56,531 nucleotides of DNA, from positions 1 through 56,531 of the forward strand of contig JAUXTH010000095.1 in NCBI GenBank assembly GCA_030679035.1, given 5' to 3'. The notes beneath the pieces were generated by a model that worked only from the letters and a program-made list of their open reading frames with translations, was not told the DNA's origin and made no database searches. Numbering within the stretch: the stretch's first letter is position 1; every line of letters starts with the position of its first letter. This DNA is from Methylobacter sp. GTDB taxonomy: Bacteria > Pseudomonadota > Gammaproteobacteria > Methylococcales > Methylomonadaceae. A program made the position numbers and the translations under genes. Of this stretch, positions 30,707-39,307 are shown one piece after another.

Positions 30707-30722
30707 TAGTTTGACGTGCTAA

Positions 30723-31469
30723 TTAAACAGCCAGTAATCGCTGACGCAATGTCTCATAAAGCAGCACGCCGGTTGCAACCGACAGGTTAAGGCTTTCCAC
30801 TCGGCCCAGCATCGGCAGCTTGACCAGTACATCGCATTGCTCCTTGGTCAATCGTCTTAAGCCTTTACCCTCTGCGCCCACGACCAAAGCCAGGGGTACC
30901 GTGAAGTCGGTTTGATAGGCAGTCTGTGTTGTTTCGCCTGCCGCGCCCATGACCCAGATGCCCTGATCTTTAAGCCAGCGCAAGGTTCTGGACAAATTGG
31001 TTACCTGATAAACCGGCACCGTTTCAGCAGCGCCGCTGGCCACTTTGCAGACCGTCGGGGTAATGCCGGTGGCATTGTCTTTGGTGATAATCACGCCATG
31101 CACGCCGGTAGCGTCGGCGGTTCTAAGGCAAGCGCCGAAATTATGCGGGTCCTGCACATTATCCAGCACCAGGAATAAAGGCACGCCTGACAGCGTCAAC
31201 ACCGCGTCTTTCAGGTCGCTTTCCGATAATTCACCGGGCATTTCAACTTCAATAACAATGCCTTGATGGTTGTTGCTATCGGCTAATTTATCCAGTTTTT
31301 TCCGGTCAACTTTTTCCGGCTCTATGCCTAAGTCCAATAAATCCTCGACCAGCTGCGTCAGACGCTTGTCTTGCCTTTGGCCGTCAATCCAGGCTTTGTG
31401 GATGTTTTTAGGTGAATAATCTAAGGCCGACTGTACTGAATGTATGCCGTATATTTTGCTTAATTTCAT
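30723..31469 (-). CDS. rlmB: 23S rRNA (guanosine-2'-O-)-methyltransferase RlmB
   Basis: RlmB methylates G2251 of 23S rRNA. The 248-residue protein has an N-terminal L30e-like RNA-binding domain (YGIHSVQSAL) and a SPOUT methyltransferase domain with knot motifs NVQDPHNFGACLRTADATG, GAEGKGLRRLT and VESLNLSVATGVLLYE. The ATG overlaps the rnr stop (ATGA). The rnr-rlmB pairing is classical. Confidence 0.96.
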   Translation of the reverse strand: MKLSKIYGIHSVQSALDYSPKNIHKAWIDGQRQDKRLTQLVEDLLDLGIEPEKVDRKKLDKLADSNNHQGIVIEVEMPGELSESDLKDAVLTLSGVPLFLVLDNVQDPHNFGACLRTADATGVHGVIITKDNATGITPTVCKVASGAAETVPVYQVTNLSRTLRWLKDQGIWVMGAAGETTQTAYQTDFTVPLALVVGAEGKGLRRLTKEQCDVLVKLPMLGRVESLNLSVATGVLLYETLRQRLLAV

Positions 31470-33757
31470 TTTTTACGGCGTCTTTTTTTAGGTTTGGTAT
31501 CCATCGCGGCTTGTTTTTGCGCCAGTTCAAAATCAATCTTCTTTTCATCCAGATCGACACGGGCAATCATGACTTTAACGCTGTCGCCCAGACGATAGTT
31601 AATGCCGGTGCGCTCGCCTCTCAACTGGTGACTGGTTGCGTCAAAATGGAAATAATCTTGCGCCAGATTGCTGATATGAACCAAGCCTTCAACATAAATA
31701 TCAGCCAATTCCACAAAAAAACCGAACGAGGTGACCGCTGAAATAATGCCGGGGAATTCCTCGCCGACCTTATCCATCATGTATTCGCACTTGAGCCAGC
31801 TGACCACGTCGCGCGTGGCTTCATCGGCGCGCCGCTCATTGGCGGAGCATTGTTCGCCCAACACAACCATGTCAGGGACGCCGTAGAAAAAGCTTTCCAC
31901 CGGCTTGCCTTGCAAACAATGCCTGATCGCACGATGTACCAGTAAATCGGGATAACGGCGGATAGGGGAGGTGAAATGCGCGTAAGCGTCCAAAGCCAGA
32001 CCGAAGTGGCCCTTTAACTCGGGACTGTAAACGGCTTGCGACATTGAGCGCAACAATACAGTCTGGATCAAATGCGCATCGGGCCTGTCCTTAATAGACT
32101 CAATCAGGTGCATGTAATCCAGCGGTGTGGGTTTTACCCCACCGTCCAAACTCAAACCCAGTTCGCCAAGAAAGGTTTTCAGGTTCAGTAGCTTGTCGCT
32201 ACTCGGGCCGTCATGTATCCGCAACAGCTTGGGCATTTTCTTGCCGTTTAAAAAACGCGCTGCGGCCATGTTCGCGGTGATCATAAACTCTTCAATCAGC
32301 TTGTGTGCGTCGTTACGCACCACCGGCACTATCTTTTCGATTTTACGCTCAGCGCCGAACACAATCCGGGTTTCCTGGGTGTCAAAATCCATCGCGCCGC
32401 GTTGCTCGCGGCTCACCCGCATTACCTTGTACAGCGCGTACAGCTCCTGCAAATGCGGCATCAGGATCTTGTATTTCTCGGCCAATGCCTGCGCCTCGCC
32501 AGCTCCCGGCTGGCTTGCGGCATACACACCATCCCTGGCGATATCGCCATCGACCAGCATTTTTGCAACTTCGTTGTAGGTTAGTCGGGCATGGGAACTC
32601 ATCACCGCGTCAAAAAAGCGTGACCGGGTAACTTGGCCCTGTTGGTCTATGTACAGCTCGCAGACCATACATAACCGATCTACCTGTGGATTAAGCGAAC
32701 ACAGTCCGTTGGATAAAATCTCCGGTAACATCGGGATAACCTGTTCAGGAAAATACACCGAGGTACTGCGTTTTTGGGCTTCTTTGTCTAATTCCGAGTT
32801 AATCTGCACGTAATGCGAGACATCGGCAATCGCAACCAGCAGCTTCCAGCCTTTTGGGGTTTTTTGGCAATAAACGGCGTCGTCAAAATCGCGGGCATCT
32901 TCGCCATCAATGGTGACTAGTGGAATGTTTCGCAAATCGACCCGGTTTTCTTTTGCCGATTCAGGCACATCCTTTTTAAGCGGCTTGATTTCTTCCAACA
33001 GCTCATCAGGCCATTGATGAGGCAGCTCATGGGAACGGATCGCCATTTCGATTTCCATTCCGGGCGCCATGTGTTCGCCCATGACCTCAATGATCCGGCC
33101 GATAGGCTGCCGAAGCTTGGTCGGCTGCTCTAGAATTTCAGCAACAACAATCTGTCCTTGCTTTGCCTTGCCTGCACCGCCTTTTTGAATCAGGATGGTT
33201 TGCGCTATATTCTTGTTGTCCGGCACCACATAGGTGAAGCCGTCTTCCTTGTAGAGTCGTCCTACAACCTCATGGGTGTTTCTCTGCAGAATCTCGACAA
33301 CCGCCCCTTCACGGCGGCCTTTTTTATCGATCCCGGCAATACGCACCAGCGCCCGGTCATTGTGCAGCAAGGGATTCATTTCCCGCGGTGACAGGAACAA
33401 GTCATCGGAGCCGTCATCCGGCTTAATAAAACCGAAGCCGTCGGCATGACCGATAATGCGCCCGGCAATTAAGTCCTCATTATTGACCAGGCAATACTTG
33501 CTGCCGCGGTTAAATAATAATTGCCCATCTCTTTCCATGGCCCGTAAACGGCGGCGTAGGGCCTCTAATTGGTCTTCGGATTCAAGAGCAAACGCTTCGG
33601 CAATTTCTTCGCGACGCAACGGCTTTCCAGCATGTTCGATCAATTGGAGAATTAATTCGCGGCTGGGAATGGGGTTCTCATATTTCTCAGCTTCGCGCTG
33701 GGCATATGGATCTTTTGTTGAGTTAAAATCAACGTCTTTTTTAGACTTCAATGTCAT
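31466..33757 (-). CDS. rnr: Ribonuclease R
   Basis: RNase R is a processive 3'-5' exoribonuclease acting on structured RNA. The 763-residue protein has an N-terminal winged-helix region (REEIAEAFALESEDQLEALRRRL), cold-shock domains, the RNB catalytic core with metal-binding Asps in DGEDARDFDDAVYC, an S1 domain (GIISAVTSFGFFVELADIYVEGLVHIS) and a Lys/Arg-rich tail (KPKKRRRKK). Length and order are typical. Confidence 0.96.
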   Translation of the reverse strand: MTLKSKKDVDFNSTKDPYAQREAEKYENPIPSRELILQLIEHAGKPLRREEIAEAFALESEDQLEALRRRLRAMERDGQLLFNRGSKYCLVNNEDLIAGRIIGHADGFGFIKPDDGSDDLFLSPREMNPLLHNDRALVRIAGIDKKGRREGAVVEILQRNTHEVVGRLYKEDGFTYVVPDNKNIAQTILIQKGGAGKAKQGQIVVAEILEQPTKLRQPIGRIIEVMGEHMAPGMEIEMAIRSHELPHQWPDELLEEIKPLKKDVPESAKENRVDLRNIPLVTIDGEDARDFDDAVYCQKTPKGWKLLVAIADVSHYVQINSELDKEAQKRSTSVYFPEQVIPMLPEILSNGLCSLNPQVDRLCMVCELYIDQQGQVTRSRFFDAVMSSHARLTYNEVAKMLVDGDIARDGVYAASQPGAGEAQALAEKYKILMPHLQELYALYKVMRVSREQRGAMDFDTQETRIVFGAERKIEKIVPVVRNDAHKLIEEFMITANMAAARFLNGKKMPKLLRIHDGPSSDKLLNLKTFLGELGLSLDGGVKPTPLDYMHLIESIKDRPDAHLIQTVLLRSMSQAVYSPELKGHFGLALDAYAHFTSPIRRYPDLLVHRAIRHCLQGKPVESFFYGVPDMVVLGEQCSANERRADEATRDVVSWLKCEYMMDKVGEEFPGIISAVTSFGFFVELADIYVEGLVHISNLAQDYFHFDATSHQLRGERTGINYRLGDSVKVMIARVDLDEKKIDFELAQKQAAMDTKPKKRRRKK

Positions 33758-33955
33758 TTAAATAATAAATATAAGGGGTGGATACAATAAACATACTTAA
33801 AATAGATAGGCTCAGTATATCGATTAGGGTTAAAAGAGAAAAGTTTTTGGTTCTTATACAGAAAAACATTCTCGGTTGATTCTCGGATAGATCAAGGAAA
33901 CGTCATCGCGTCTAGCTCAAGATTGTTTAAGTTTTAAGTAAAATTTGCCGCTTAA

Positions 33956-33984
33956 TTGACAAAGCCAAAGAGGGCCGGTATAGT
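33956..33984 (+). promoter_or_regulatory. Near-consensus sigma-70 promoter of tRNA-Leu
   Basis: TTGACA at 33956-33961 and TATAGT at 33979-33984 are separated by exactly 17 bp. A GCGCGC run follows the -10 box, the discriminator type associated with stringent control of stable RNA genes. The tRNA starts about 27 bp after the expected transcription start. Confidence 0.85.
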
Positions 33985-34017
33985 GCGCGCTCACTTTAGC
34001 TTTTACAGCTAGCCTCT

Positions 34018-34104
34018 GCCGAGGTGGTGAAATTGGTAGACACGCCAGCTTCAGGTGCTGGTGGGGGCAACCCCGTGGAGGTTCAAATCCTCTCCTCGGC
34101 ACCA
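34018..34104 (+). tRNA. tRNA-Leu, anticodon CAG
   Basis: The 87-nt sequence folds as a class II tRNA: acceptor GCCGAGG/CCTCGGC, anticodon arm CCAGC-TTCAGGT-GCTGG with anticodon CAG (reads CUG), a long variable arm GGGGGCAACCCC, T-arm GGAGG-TTCAAAT-CCTCT and encoded 3' CCA. Single gene with its own promoter. Confidence 0.97.
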
Positions 34105-34519
34105 TTAGTTTTAATCACATAACTCCGCGTTACTCCACCGGGCAAATTTCAGTATAACTGCCTGCATTTTACATGAAAATGCGCCTTCGATACCATTATT
34201 ATGACTGACAATCGAGTCAGTTACGCTTAAAAAACACTTAAAAAACAAAATCCCAATCAGGCTCGATTTTACCTTTTAACGTCTAAAGGCAAAAAATAGG
34301 CTCGCCATACCGATTATTTTTCGGTAATTGACAGCATGGCGGCAATTGCCGGGTTACCGGCAATCCCTTGCCACTTTACAGCATCAATTTTATGTCACGA
34401 TGCAAGTAGGAATCGGAATAGGATAATTAATAATTTGATTATTATTGCTTTTTTAAATAATGGCACGAACTTCGCTTTGGTTATTGCAACGTAATGTTTC
34501 AATTCACGAGGAAGCAATC
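34105..34519. other. 415-bp intergenic region upstream of the diguanylate cyclase gene
   Basis: No gene is supported here. An inverted repeat ACTGAC/GTCAGT (34204-34209, 34216-34221) lies about 100 bp past the tRNA and could help end its transcript. The remainder holds the structured segment described at 34284-34378 and an AT-rich stretch before the start codon. Confidence 0.6.
34284..34378 (+). promoter_or_regulatory. Foldable leader segment upstream of a GGDEF gene
   Basis: An outer helix (TAAA-GGCAA at 34284-34292 with TTGCC-AC-TTTA at 34368-34378) encloses two side-by-side hairpins: CGCCAT/ATGGCG (34303-34308, 34336-34341), itself capped by ACCGA/TCGGT (34309-34313, 34321-34325), and ATTGCCGG/CCGGCAAT (34345-34352, 34357-34364). 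The three-helix layout ahead of a c-di-GMP gene recalls riboswitches, but the conserved GEMM-I wording (GACGCAAAGCC and others) is missing. Confidence 0.4.
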
Positions 34520-35407
34520 ATGGTCGAAAAATCAGCAAACTTAGCGATTATCAGCAATAACACTTTCGAAGCAACGAAAGCAGTTAATCTTCATAATTAT
34601 GACATCAGTAGCGCCTTGCAAACGACTTTGGAATTTAATGAGCTGATCTCGATTTTCAGCAGTAAAATCGCCAACAAGATTCCTCATAGCGCCTATGTTT
34701 ATATCAATACGGAATTTGGGTTGGAGGCAAAAAGCGGGGTTTTTACACGACATTCCTGCAATTACGCACTTAAAGTTGAACAGCAACAACTGGGCGAATT
34801 AAAGTTGATGCGCAACCATAGATTCAGCGATGCTGAGTTTCAGTTGCTGGAAACGCTGCTTTGCTGCTTAATTTATCCGTTGAAAAATGCAACCTTGTTT
34901 CATCAGGCCTTAAAAATGGCCTATACAGATCCGCTTACGCAAACTCATAACAGGGCTTCGTTTAACGATTCCATTAGCAGGGAAATGAGTCTTGCCGCAC
35001 GCAATGGCAAACACTTGTCGGTCATTTTCTTTGACATTGACCATTTTAAAACCGTCAATGATACCTACGGTCACGATTGCGGTGACATCACCCTGGCTTT
35101 TAGCGCAAAATGGATTAAAGAGAGCCTAAGAGACAGTGACATTGTTTTCCGTTATGGCGGCGAAGAGTTCGTTATTTTATTAAGTAACACAGACACCCAT
35201 GGTGCTGCATTGCTGGCAGAACGGATTCGCGCCTCAATTGAGAGTCATACCATAGCCTACGATATGTCAACGATCAAAGTCACGGCAAGCCTTGGCGTCA
35301 GCACTTTGCGTGCCGACGATACCATCGAGTCTTTTATCAAGCGAGCCGATGAGGCCATGTATATCGCTAAAAACAGCGGCAGAAACCAAGTGGTCTTGGC
35401 TAAATAA
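34520..35407 (+). CDS. Diguanylate cyclase (GGDEF)
   Basis: The 295-residue cytoplasmic protein joins an N-terminal region of about 130 residues, probably a degenerate GAF-like sensor, to a GGDEF domain. The active site is RYGGEEFVILLS (GGEEF, catalytically competent form), DIDHFKTVNDTYGH binds metal and substrate, and an inhibitory I-site RDSD sits five residues before GGEEF, so product feedback is expected. ATG 34520 is chosen because GAGGAAG lies just upstream; 20 further codons are open to 34460. Monocistronic. Confidence 0.9.
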   Translation: MVEKSANLAIISNNTFEATKAVNLHNYDISSALQTTLEFNELISIFSSKIANKIPHSAYVYINTEFGLEAKSGVFTRHSCNYALKVEQQQLGELKLMRNHRFSDAEFQLLETLLCCLIYPLKNATLFHQALKMAYTDPLTQTHNRASFNDSISREMSLAARNGKHLSVIFFDIDHFKTVNDTYGHDCGDITLAFSAKWIKESLRDSDIVFRYGGEEFVILLSNTDTHGAALLAERIRASIESHTIAYDMSTIKVTASLGVSTLRADDTIESFIKRADEAMYIAKNSGRNQVVLAK

Positions 35408-35510
35408 ACGGTAGGTCGGGCCGCCCCCGGCAATATCTGTCCATGCAGTCGTAAAGCGCCTACTGTTGGTGTGCCACTTTTATGCATTGTAGGTAACCCG
35501 GTCTGAGCCG

Positions 35511-36479
35511 TTAACGTTTTCCAGGCTTATGGGTTTTAAATTCAGGCTTGGCGGGGTGTGCCGGTTTTTCGCCTGCCATGCCCGCAAATTCAAACAGCAA
35601 ATCCAGCTCCTTATCGGTCAGCTCATAAAACGTACGGGCTTTCAGTCGCTCCGGCAATACCACAGGCCCATAGCGCACCCGCATTAAGCGGCTGACAACG
35701 ACTTCCTGCGACTCCCACAAACGCCTTACCAATCGGTTGCGGCCTTCGGCAACGATAACGTTGTACCACTTATTGGCGCCTTCGCCGCCGAAAAACCTAA
35801 TCTCGTCAAACTTGGCTTTGCCGTCTTCCAACTCCACGCCCTGTTTGAGTTTTGCCAGGGTTGCCTCTGAAATCTCACCCAAAATACGCACGGCATATTC
35901 ACGCTCCACTTGGGTTGACGGGTGCATTAATCGATTCGCCAGTTCGCCATTATTGGTGACCAATAATAATCCTGAGGTATTGATGTCCAGACGACCAACG
36001 GCTATCCAGCGGCTGACAGCCAGTTTCGGCAACTGCGTAAACACCACCGGACGGCCTTCCGGGTCGCGGCGCGTAACCACTTCGCCGACAGGTTTGTGAT
36101 AAAGCAACACACGGGTGGGTTGCTCGACAAATTTTTCCCAATGGACAACCCGGTCATTGACCTGCAAATGATCGCCTTCTTTCAAGCGGTCACCTAAGCC
36201 GACAGGCTTGCCGTTAATCTTTAAGCGTCCCTCGTCGATCCAGCGCTCAATTTCCCGCCGGGAGCCGACGCCGCCGCGCGCCAGCACTTTCTGGATCCGT
36301 TCTCCTTCTGCTGACTGATTAGGGGCTGTTTTTTTCGGCGCTATGGCCGCCTCGTTTTCAGTCGGTTGCTTCGGAGACCGGCTCGGCTTCGTCAAACTGC
36401 TCCTGCCTTGCCCCATCTCCTGCTTTCTTGCTGTCGTCGATGGTTTCGGGGATTTGTTCGGTGGTTTCTTGCTCTTCAC
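35511..36479 (-). CDS. rluB: 23S rRNA pseudouridine synthase RluB
   Basis: RluB makes pseudouridine 2605 in 23S rRNA. The 322-residue protein has a Lys/Ser/Pro-rich N-terminal tail (about 55 residues), an S4 RNA-binding domain (ERIQKVLARGGVGSRREIERWIDEG) and the RsuA-type catalytic domain with GRLDINTSGLLLVTNNGELANRLMHP containing the nucleophilic Asp. The GTG at 36479 has AGG 8 nt upstream. That start gives a 122-bp overlap with scpB; a later in-frame ATG at 36416 would shorten it to 59 bp. Confidence 0.92.
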   Translation of the reverse strand: MKSKKPPNKSPKPSTTARKQEMGQGRSSLTKPSRSPKQPTENEAAIAPKKTAPNQSAEGERIQKVLARGGVGSRREIERWIDEGRLKINGKPVGLGDRLKEGDHLQVNDRVVHWEKFVEQPTRVLLYHKPVGEVVTRRDPEGRPVVFTQLPKLAVSRWIAVGRLDINTSGLLLVTNNGELANRLMHPSTQVEREYAVRILGEISEATLAKLKQGVELEDGKAKFDEIRFFGGEGANKWYNVIVAEGRNRLVRRLWESQEVVVSRLMRVRYGPVVLPERLKARTFYELTDKELDLLFEFAGMAGEKPAHPAKPEFKTHKPGKR

Positions 36480-37038
36480 TCTTTACCTGCATGGGTTGTT
36501 GCGATGCGTCTAACGACAAGTCAAGCTCCTGGATCTCTTGCAATGTCGGCAGTTCAGTTAATGATGTAATATTAAAATAATCTAAAAATTGTTTGGTCGT
36601 GCCGTATAAGGCAGGCCTGCCCGGTACTTCTTTGTGCGCCACCACCCGAATCCACTCGCGCTCCAATAGCGTATGAATGATGCTTGAACTGACGCCAACG
36701 CCGCGAATATCCTCAATTTCACCGCGCGTTGCCGGTTGGCGATAGGCGATAATGGCCAGCGTCTCCAGTAATGCGCGGGAATATCTTGGCGGCTTTTCTT
36801 CAAACAACCGCGATACCCAGCGCGACAGCTCCCGCCTGACCTGAAAACGGTAGCCGCTGGCAACCCGTTTTAATTCAACCGGCCTGAACCGGTAATCCTC
36901 CTTGATCGATTCAAGGGCGTCCTCAATGTCCTGTAAGTCCGGCTGCTCGATTTCAGGAAAAACCTGTTGCAGCTGTTTACAGGTCATCGGCCGATTGGCG
37001 GCAAATAAAATTGCTTCAACTACACGTTTAAGTTCCAC
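36358..37038 (-). CDS. scpB: Segregation and condensation protein B
   Basis: ScpB is a winged-helix partner of ScpA in the SMC condensin complex. The conserved part begins VELKRVVEAILFAANRPMTCKQL and includes RFQVRRELSRWVSRLFEEKPPRYSRALLETLAIIAYRQPATRGEIEDIRGV and KEVPGRPALYGTT. GTG 37038 is the best start by family N-termini, though it lacks a good ribosome binding site. The frame stays open to a GTG at 37305, but that extension is Ser-rich and lies antiphase inside scpA. The C-terminal acidic tail overlaps rluB. Confidence 0.88.
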   Translation of the reverse strand: MELKRVVEAILFAANRPMTCKQLQQVFPEIEQPDLQDIEDALESIKEDYRFRPVELKRVASGYRFQVRRELSRWVSRLFEEKPPRYSRALLETLAIIAYRQPATRGEIEDIRGVGVSSSIIHTLLEREWIRVVAHKEVPGRPALYGTTKQFLDYFNITSLTELPTLQEIQELDLSLDASQQPMQVKSEEQETTEQIPETIDDSKKAGDGARQEQFDEAEPVSEATD

Positions 37039-37087
37039 GTTAATGTCACGCTGTTCGGTTAAGGGAGGCTCGTCGAAGGGCGAAGGT

Positions 37088-37936
37088 TCAACTATCGATG
37101 GCGATGTCGGCGCCGGCGATTCTGACCCGTATTTCGGCAAAAGGTTCTGGCTGGATGATATCGATGAGTCGTTCTTTGCTGAGCTCGAGGATTGCCAGAA
37201 ACGAGACAACGACTCCGTGTCGACCTTCTTTTCGGATAAATAATTGAGAGAAAAGGAGACTATCTTCTCCTTTAAGGTTTTCCAGAATGGTTGACATGCG
37301 TTCACGGACAGATAAGGGCTCTTTGGTTATTTGATGGTGACTGAGCTGCTCGACTCTTTTAAGTACATCCTGAAATGCCAGCAGCATTTCTTTCAGCTGG
37401 ACATCGGGTAATTGTTGTTCAATATTTTTTAGCGCCGAAACATCAATGCCGACTTCAAATATATCACGTTCAACTCTGGGCAACTGATCAATTTCTTCAG
37501 CCGCATTTTTGATCAGCTCATACTCCTGCAATCGGCGGATCAGCGTTGCCCTGGGGTCTTCCTCGTCTTCTTCGGCATCAGGTTGCCTGGGCAACAGCAT
37601 CCTTGACTTGATTTCCGCCAACAGCGCGGCCATCACCAGGTATTCCGCCGCCAGTTCCAGGTTCAGCACGCCCATGATCTGGATATAGGCGATATATTGG
37701 TGGGTAATCTGGGCTATCGGTATGTTTACAATATCCAGGTTTTGCCTGCGGATCAAATACAGCAATAAATCCAGCGGCCCTTCAAACGTGTCCAGCAGCA
37801 CTTCCAGTGCATCCGGCGGGATATAAAGATCGTCCGGCAGCTTGTTAAAAGGTGCGCCGTTAACCATTGCTAGCGCTGGTGATTCATCCGATATCTCGGC
37901 GGTATCCTCCTGAGCCATATCAATAAGTGTCGTCAT
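37088..37936 (-). CDS. scpA: Segregation and condensation protein A
   Basis: ScpA is the kleisin that bridges SMC heads. The 282-residue protein has an N-terminal block FEGPLDLLLYLIRRQNLDIVNIPIAQITHQYIAYI that contacts the SMC neck, a Glu-rich linker (PDAEEDEEDPRA) and a C-terminal winged helix (VVSFLAILELSKERLIDIIQPEPFAEIRV). It follows the M50 protease gene by 16 bp and precedes scpB. This yciO-protease-scpA-scpB-rluB order is common in gammaproteobacteria. Confidence 0.95.
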   Translation of the reverse strand: MTTLIDMAQEDTAEISDESPALAMVNGAPFNKLPDDLYIPPDALEVLLDTFEGPLDLLLYLIRRQNLDIVNIPIAQITHQYIAYIQIMGVLNLELAAEYLVMAALLAEIKSRMLLPRQPDAEEDEEDPRATLIRRLQEYELIKNAAEEIDQLPRVERDIFEVGIDVSALKNIEQQLPDVQLKEMLLAFQDVLKRVEQLSHHQITKEPLSVRERMSTILENLKGEDSLLFSQLFIRKEGRHGVVVSFLAILELSKERLIDIIQPEPFAEIRVRIAGADIAIDS

Positions 37937-37952
37937 CGACTAATAACTCAAG

Positions 37953-38612
37953 CTACAACCCGGCAATTGAAAAAAACACTTGCTGTGCAAAATACAAAGG
38001 ATATTCCAAAATCAAATTCAAAACACGCGTGTATAACAACACCAATAAAATAATAAACCCGAATCGCTCCAGGCGATTATATTGCCACGCCCAATAACTG
38101 GGCAAAATGCCCGACAAAATTCGGCTGCCGTCCAACGGCGGAATAGGCAATAAATTGATCAGGGCCAACACCAGATTGATTGAGATACCGGCAACCCCGG
38201 TGTAAATCAGCGGTAATGAGATGGCTTCAGTCTGCGCACCTATCATCACCCCCAACCGGGCTATCAAGGCCCAGCCGACAGCCATCAATAAATTAGAAAC
38301 TGGGCCTGCCAGGGCGACTATCGCCATATCCTGCCGTGGATTTTTAAAATTTCGTGGATCAACAGGCACCGGTTTTGCCCAGCCGAAAATAAAACCTGTA
38401 CCAGTGATTAATAACAAGCCGGGGATAATCAGGGTTCCGAGCAAATCGATATGCTTGATTGGATTCAAGGTTAACCTGCCCAACATCGAGGCAGTGTTAT
38501 CGCCGTATTTTTTTGCCACCCAGCCATGCGCCACTTCGTGTACGGTAATCGCAAAAATCACCGGTAATATCCAGACAACGATACGTTGCAACAGCGTCAA
38601 TTCATTCATCAT
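37953..38612 (-). CDS. Site-2-protease-family membrane metalloprotease (M50)
   Basis: The 219-residue polytopic protein has the zinc-binding HEVAH (His25, Glu26, His29) in its first membrane helix and the third ligand region NLLPIPPLDGSRIL near the C-terminus, as in the compact YwhC/Rip-type M50 group without PDZ or CBS domains. Its substrate is unknown. It sits in the conserved segregation operon, 5 bp after yciO. Confidence 0.92.
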   Translation of the reverse strand: MMNELTLLQRIVVWILPVIFAITVHEVAHGWVAKKYGDNTASMLGRLTLNPIKHIDLLGTLIIPGLLLITGTGFIFGWAKPVPVDPRNFKNPRQDMAIVALAGPVSNLLMAVGWALIARLGVMIGAQTEAISLPLIYTGVAGISINLVLALINLLPIPPLDGSRILSGILPSYWAWQYNRLERFGFIILLVLLYTRVLNLILEYPLYFAQQVFFSIAGL

Positions 38613-38617
38613 CTCGA

Positions 38618-39238
38618 TTAACCCAACATCGGCGCAAGGCCTTTGCCCTGACGGATAATCTCGGTACCATTACCGGAAAACTCGATAATAGTCGTTTGTT
38701 CGGATTCAATAATACCGGCATCAATGATCAAATCCAGCTCATGCTCAAGTTTATTCCTGATTTCATAAGGGTCGGTCATTGCCTCATCCTCGCCCGGCAG
38801 CATCAACGTGGAGCTGAACAGTGGCTCGCCCAATTCCTGAACCAGCAATTGGGCGACGGGATGATCGGGGATGCGGATGCCGACCGTTTTTTTCTTCGGG
38901 TGCTGCAATCGGCGAGGCACTTCGCGCGTAGCTTCCAGAATAAAGGTGAAGGCTCCCGGCGATAACGCCTTAATCAAGCGGAAAGCATCATTGCCGATTT
39001 TGGTGAACATCGATACTTGGGCCAGATCTTTGCACACCAGGGTAAAGTTGTGTTTGTCGTCCAACTGCCGGATGCGACGGATTTTATCCAGCGCCTGCTT
39101 GTCGCCTATATGACAGGCAATTGCATAAGATGAATCAGTCGGATAAACAATAACGCCGCCCTTGCGGAGTATTTCCACTGCGCGATGTATCAAGCGCAGC
39201 TGCGGACTTTCCGGGTGTATTTCAAAAAATTGGGCCAT
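38618..39238 (-). CDS. yciO: YciO/Sua5-family (threonylcarbamoyl-AMP synthase-like) protein
   Basis: The 206-residue protein has the Sua5-YciO-YrdC fold (GGVIVYPTDSSYAIACHIGDK, IRRIRQLDDKHNFTLVCKDL, KKKTVGIRIPDHPVAQLL). YrdC/Sua5 members make threonylcarbamoyl-AMP for the t6A tRNA modification; YciO members are related but their role is less clear. A second, broken copy of its 5' half lies at 50400-50571 on the far side of the accessory island. Confidence 0.92.
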   Translation of the reverse strand: MAQFFEIHPESPQLRLIHRAVEILRKGGVIVYPTDSSYAIACHIGDKQALDKIRRIRQLDDKHNFTLVCKDLAQVSMFTKIGNDAFRLIKALSPGAFTFILEATREVPRRLQHPKKKTVGIRIPDHPVAQLLVQELGEPLFSSTLMLPGEDEAMTDPYEIRNKLEHELDLIIDAGIIESEQTTIIEFSGNGTEIIRQGKGLAPMLG

Positions 39239-39307
39239 TTATTAAGTGTTAAGCAGTGGGATTTATAACGATTATACCGTACATCCCCATAAGCTTGCAG
39301 TTGAAAA
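39150..39307. repeat. Direct repeat, copy A, left flank of the island
   Basis: This 158-bp segment (first codons of yciO plus promoter) aligns without gaps to 50483-50640 at about 135 of 158 positions. The 90 bp covering the coding part differ at only three positions; the untranslated part is more diverged except around the TATAAT box and AAGCTTGCAGTTGAAAA. Both copies have the same orientation. Confidence 0.9.

Noticed and set aside
34018-34104. tRNA-Leu as attachment site of the island
   Set aside because: The island lies 5 kb away with housekeeping genes in between, and no repeat of the tRNA 3' end or integrase gene is visible.
34284-34378. Known GEMM-type c-di-GMP riboswitch ahead of the diguanylate cyclase gene
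   Set aside because: The region contains GGCAAA-like and GGGTTACCGG-like pieces, but the diagnostic GACGCAAAGCC and tetraloop/receptor wording are missing, so it is reported only as an unidentified structure.
37039-37305. N-terminal extension of ScpB to the GTG at 37305
   Set aside because: Most of the extension lies inside scpA in another frame and is Ser-rich without similarity to ScpB.
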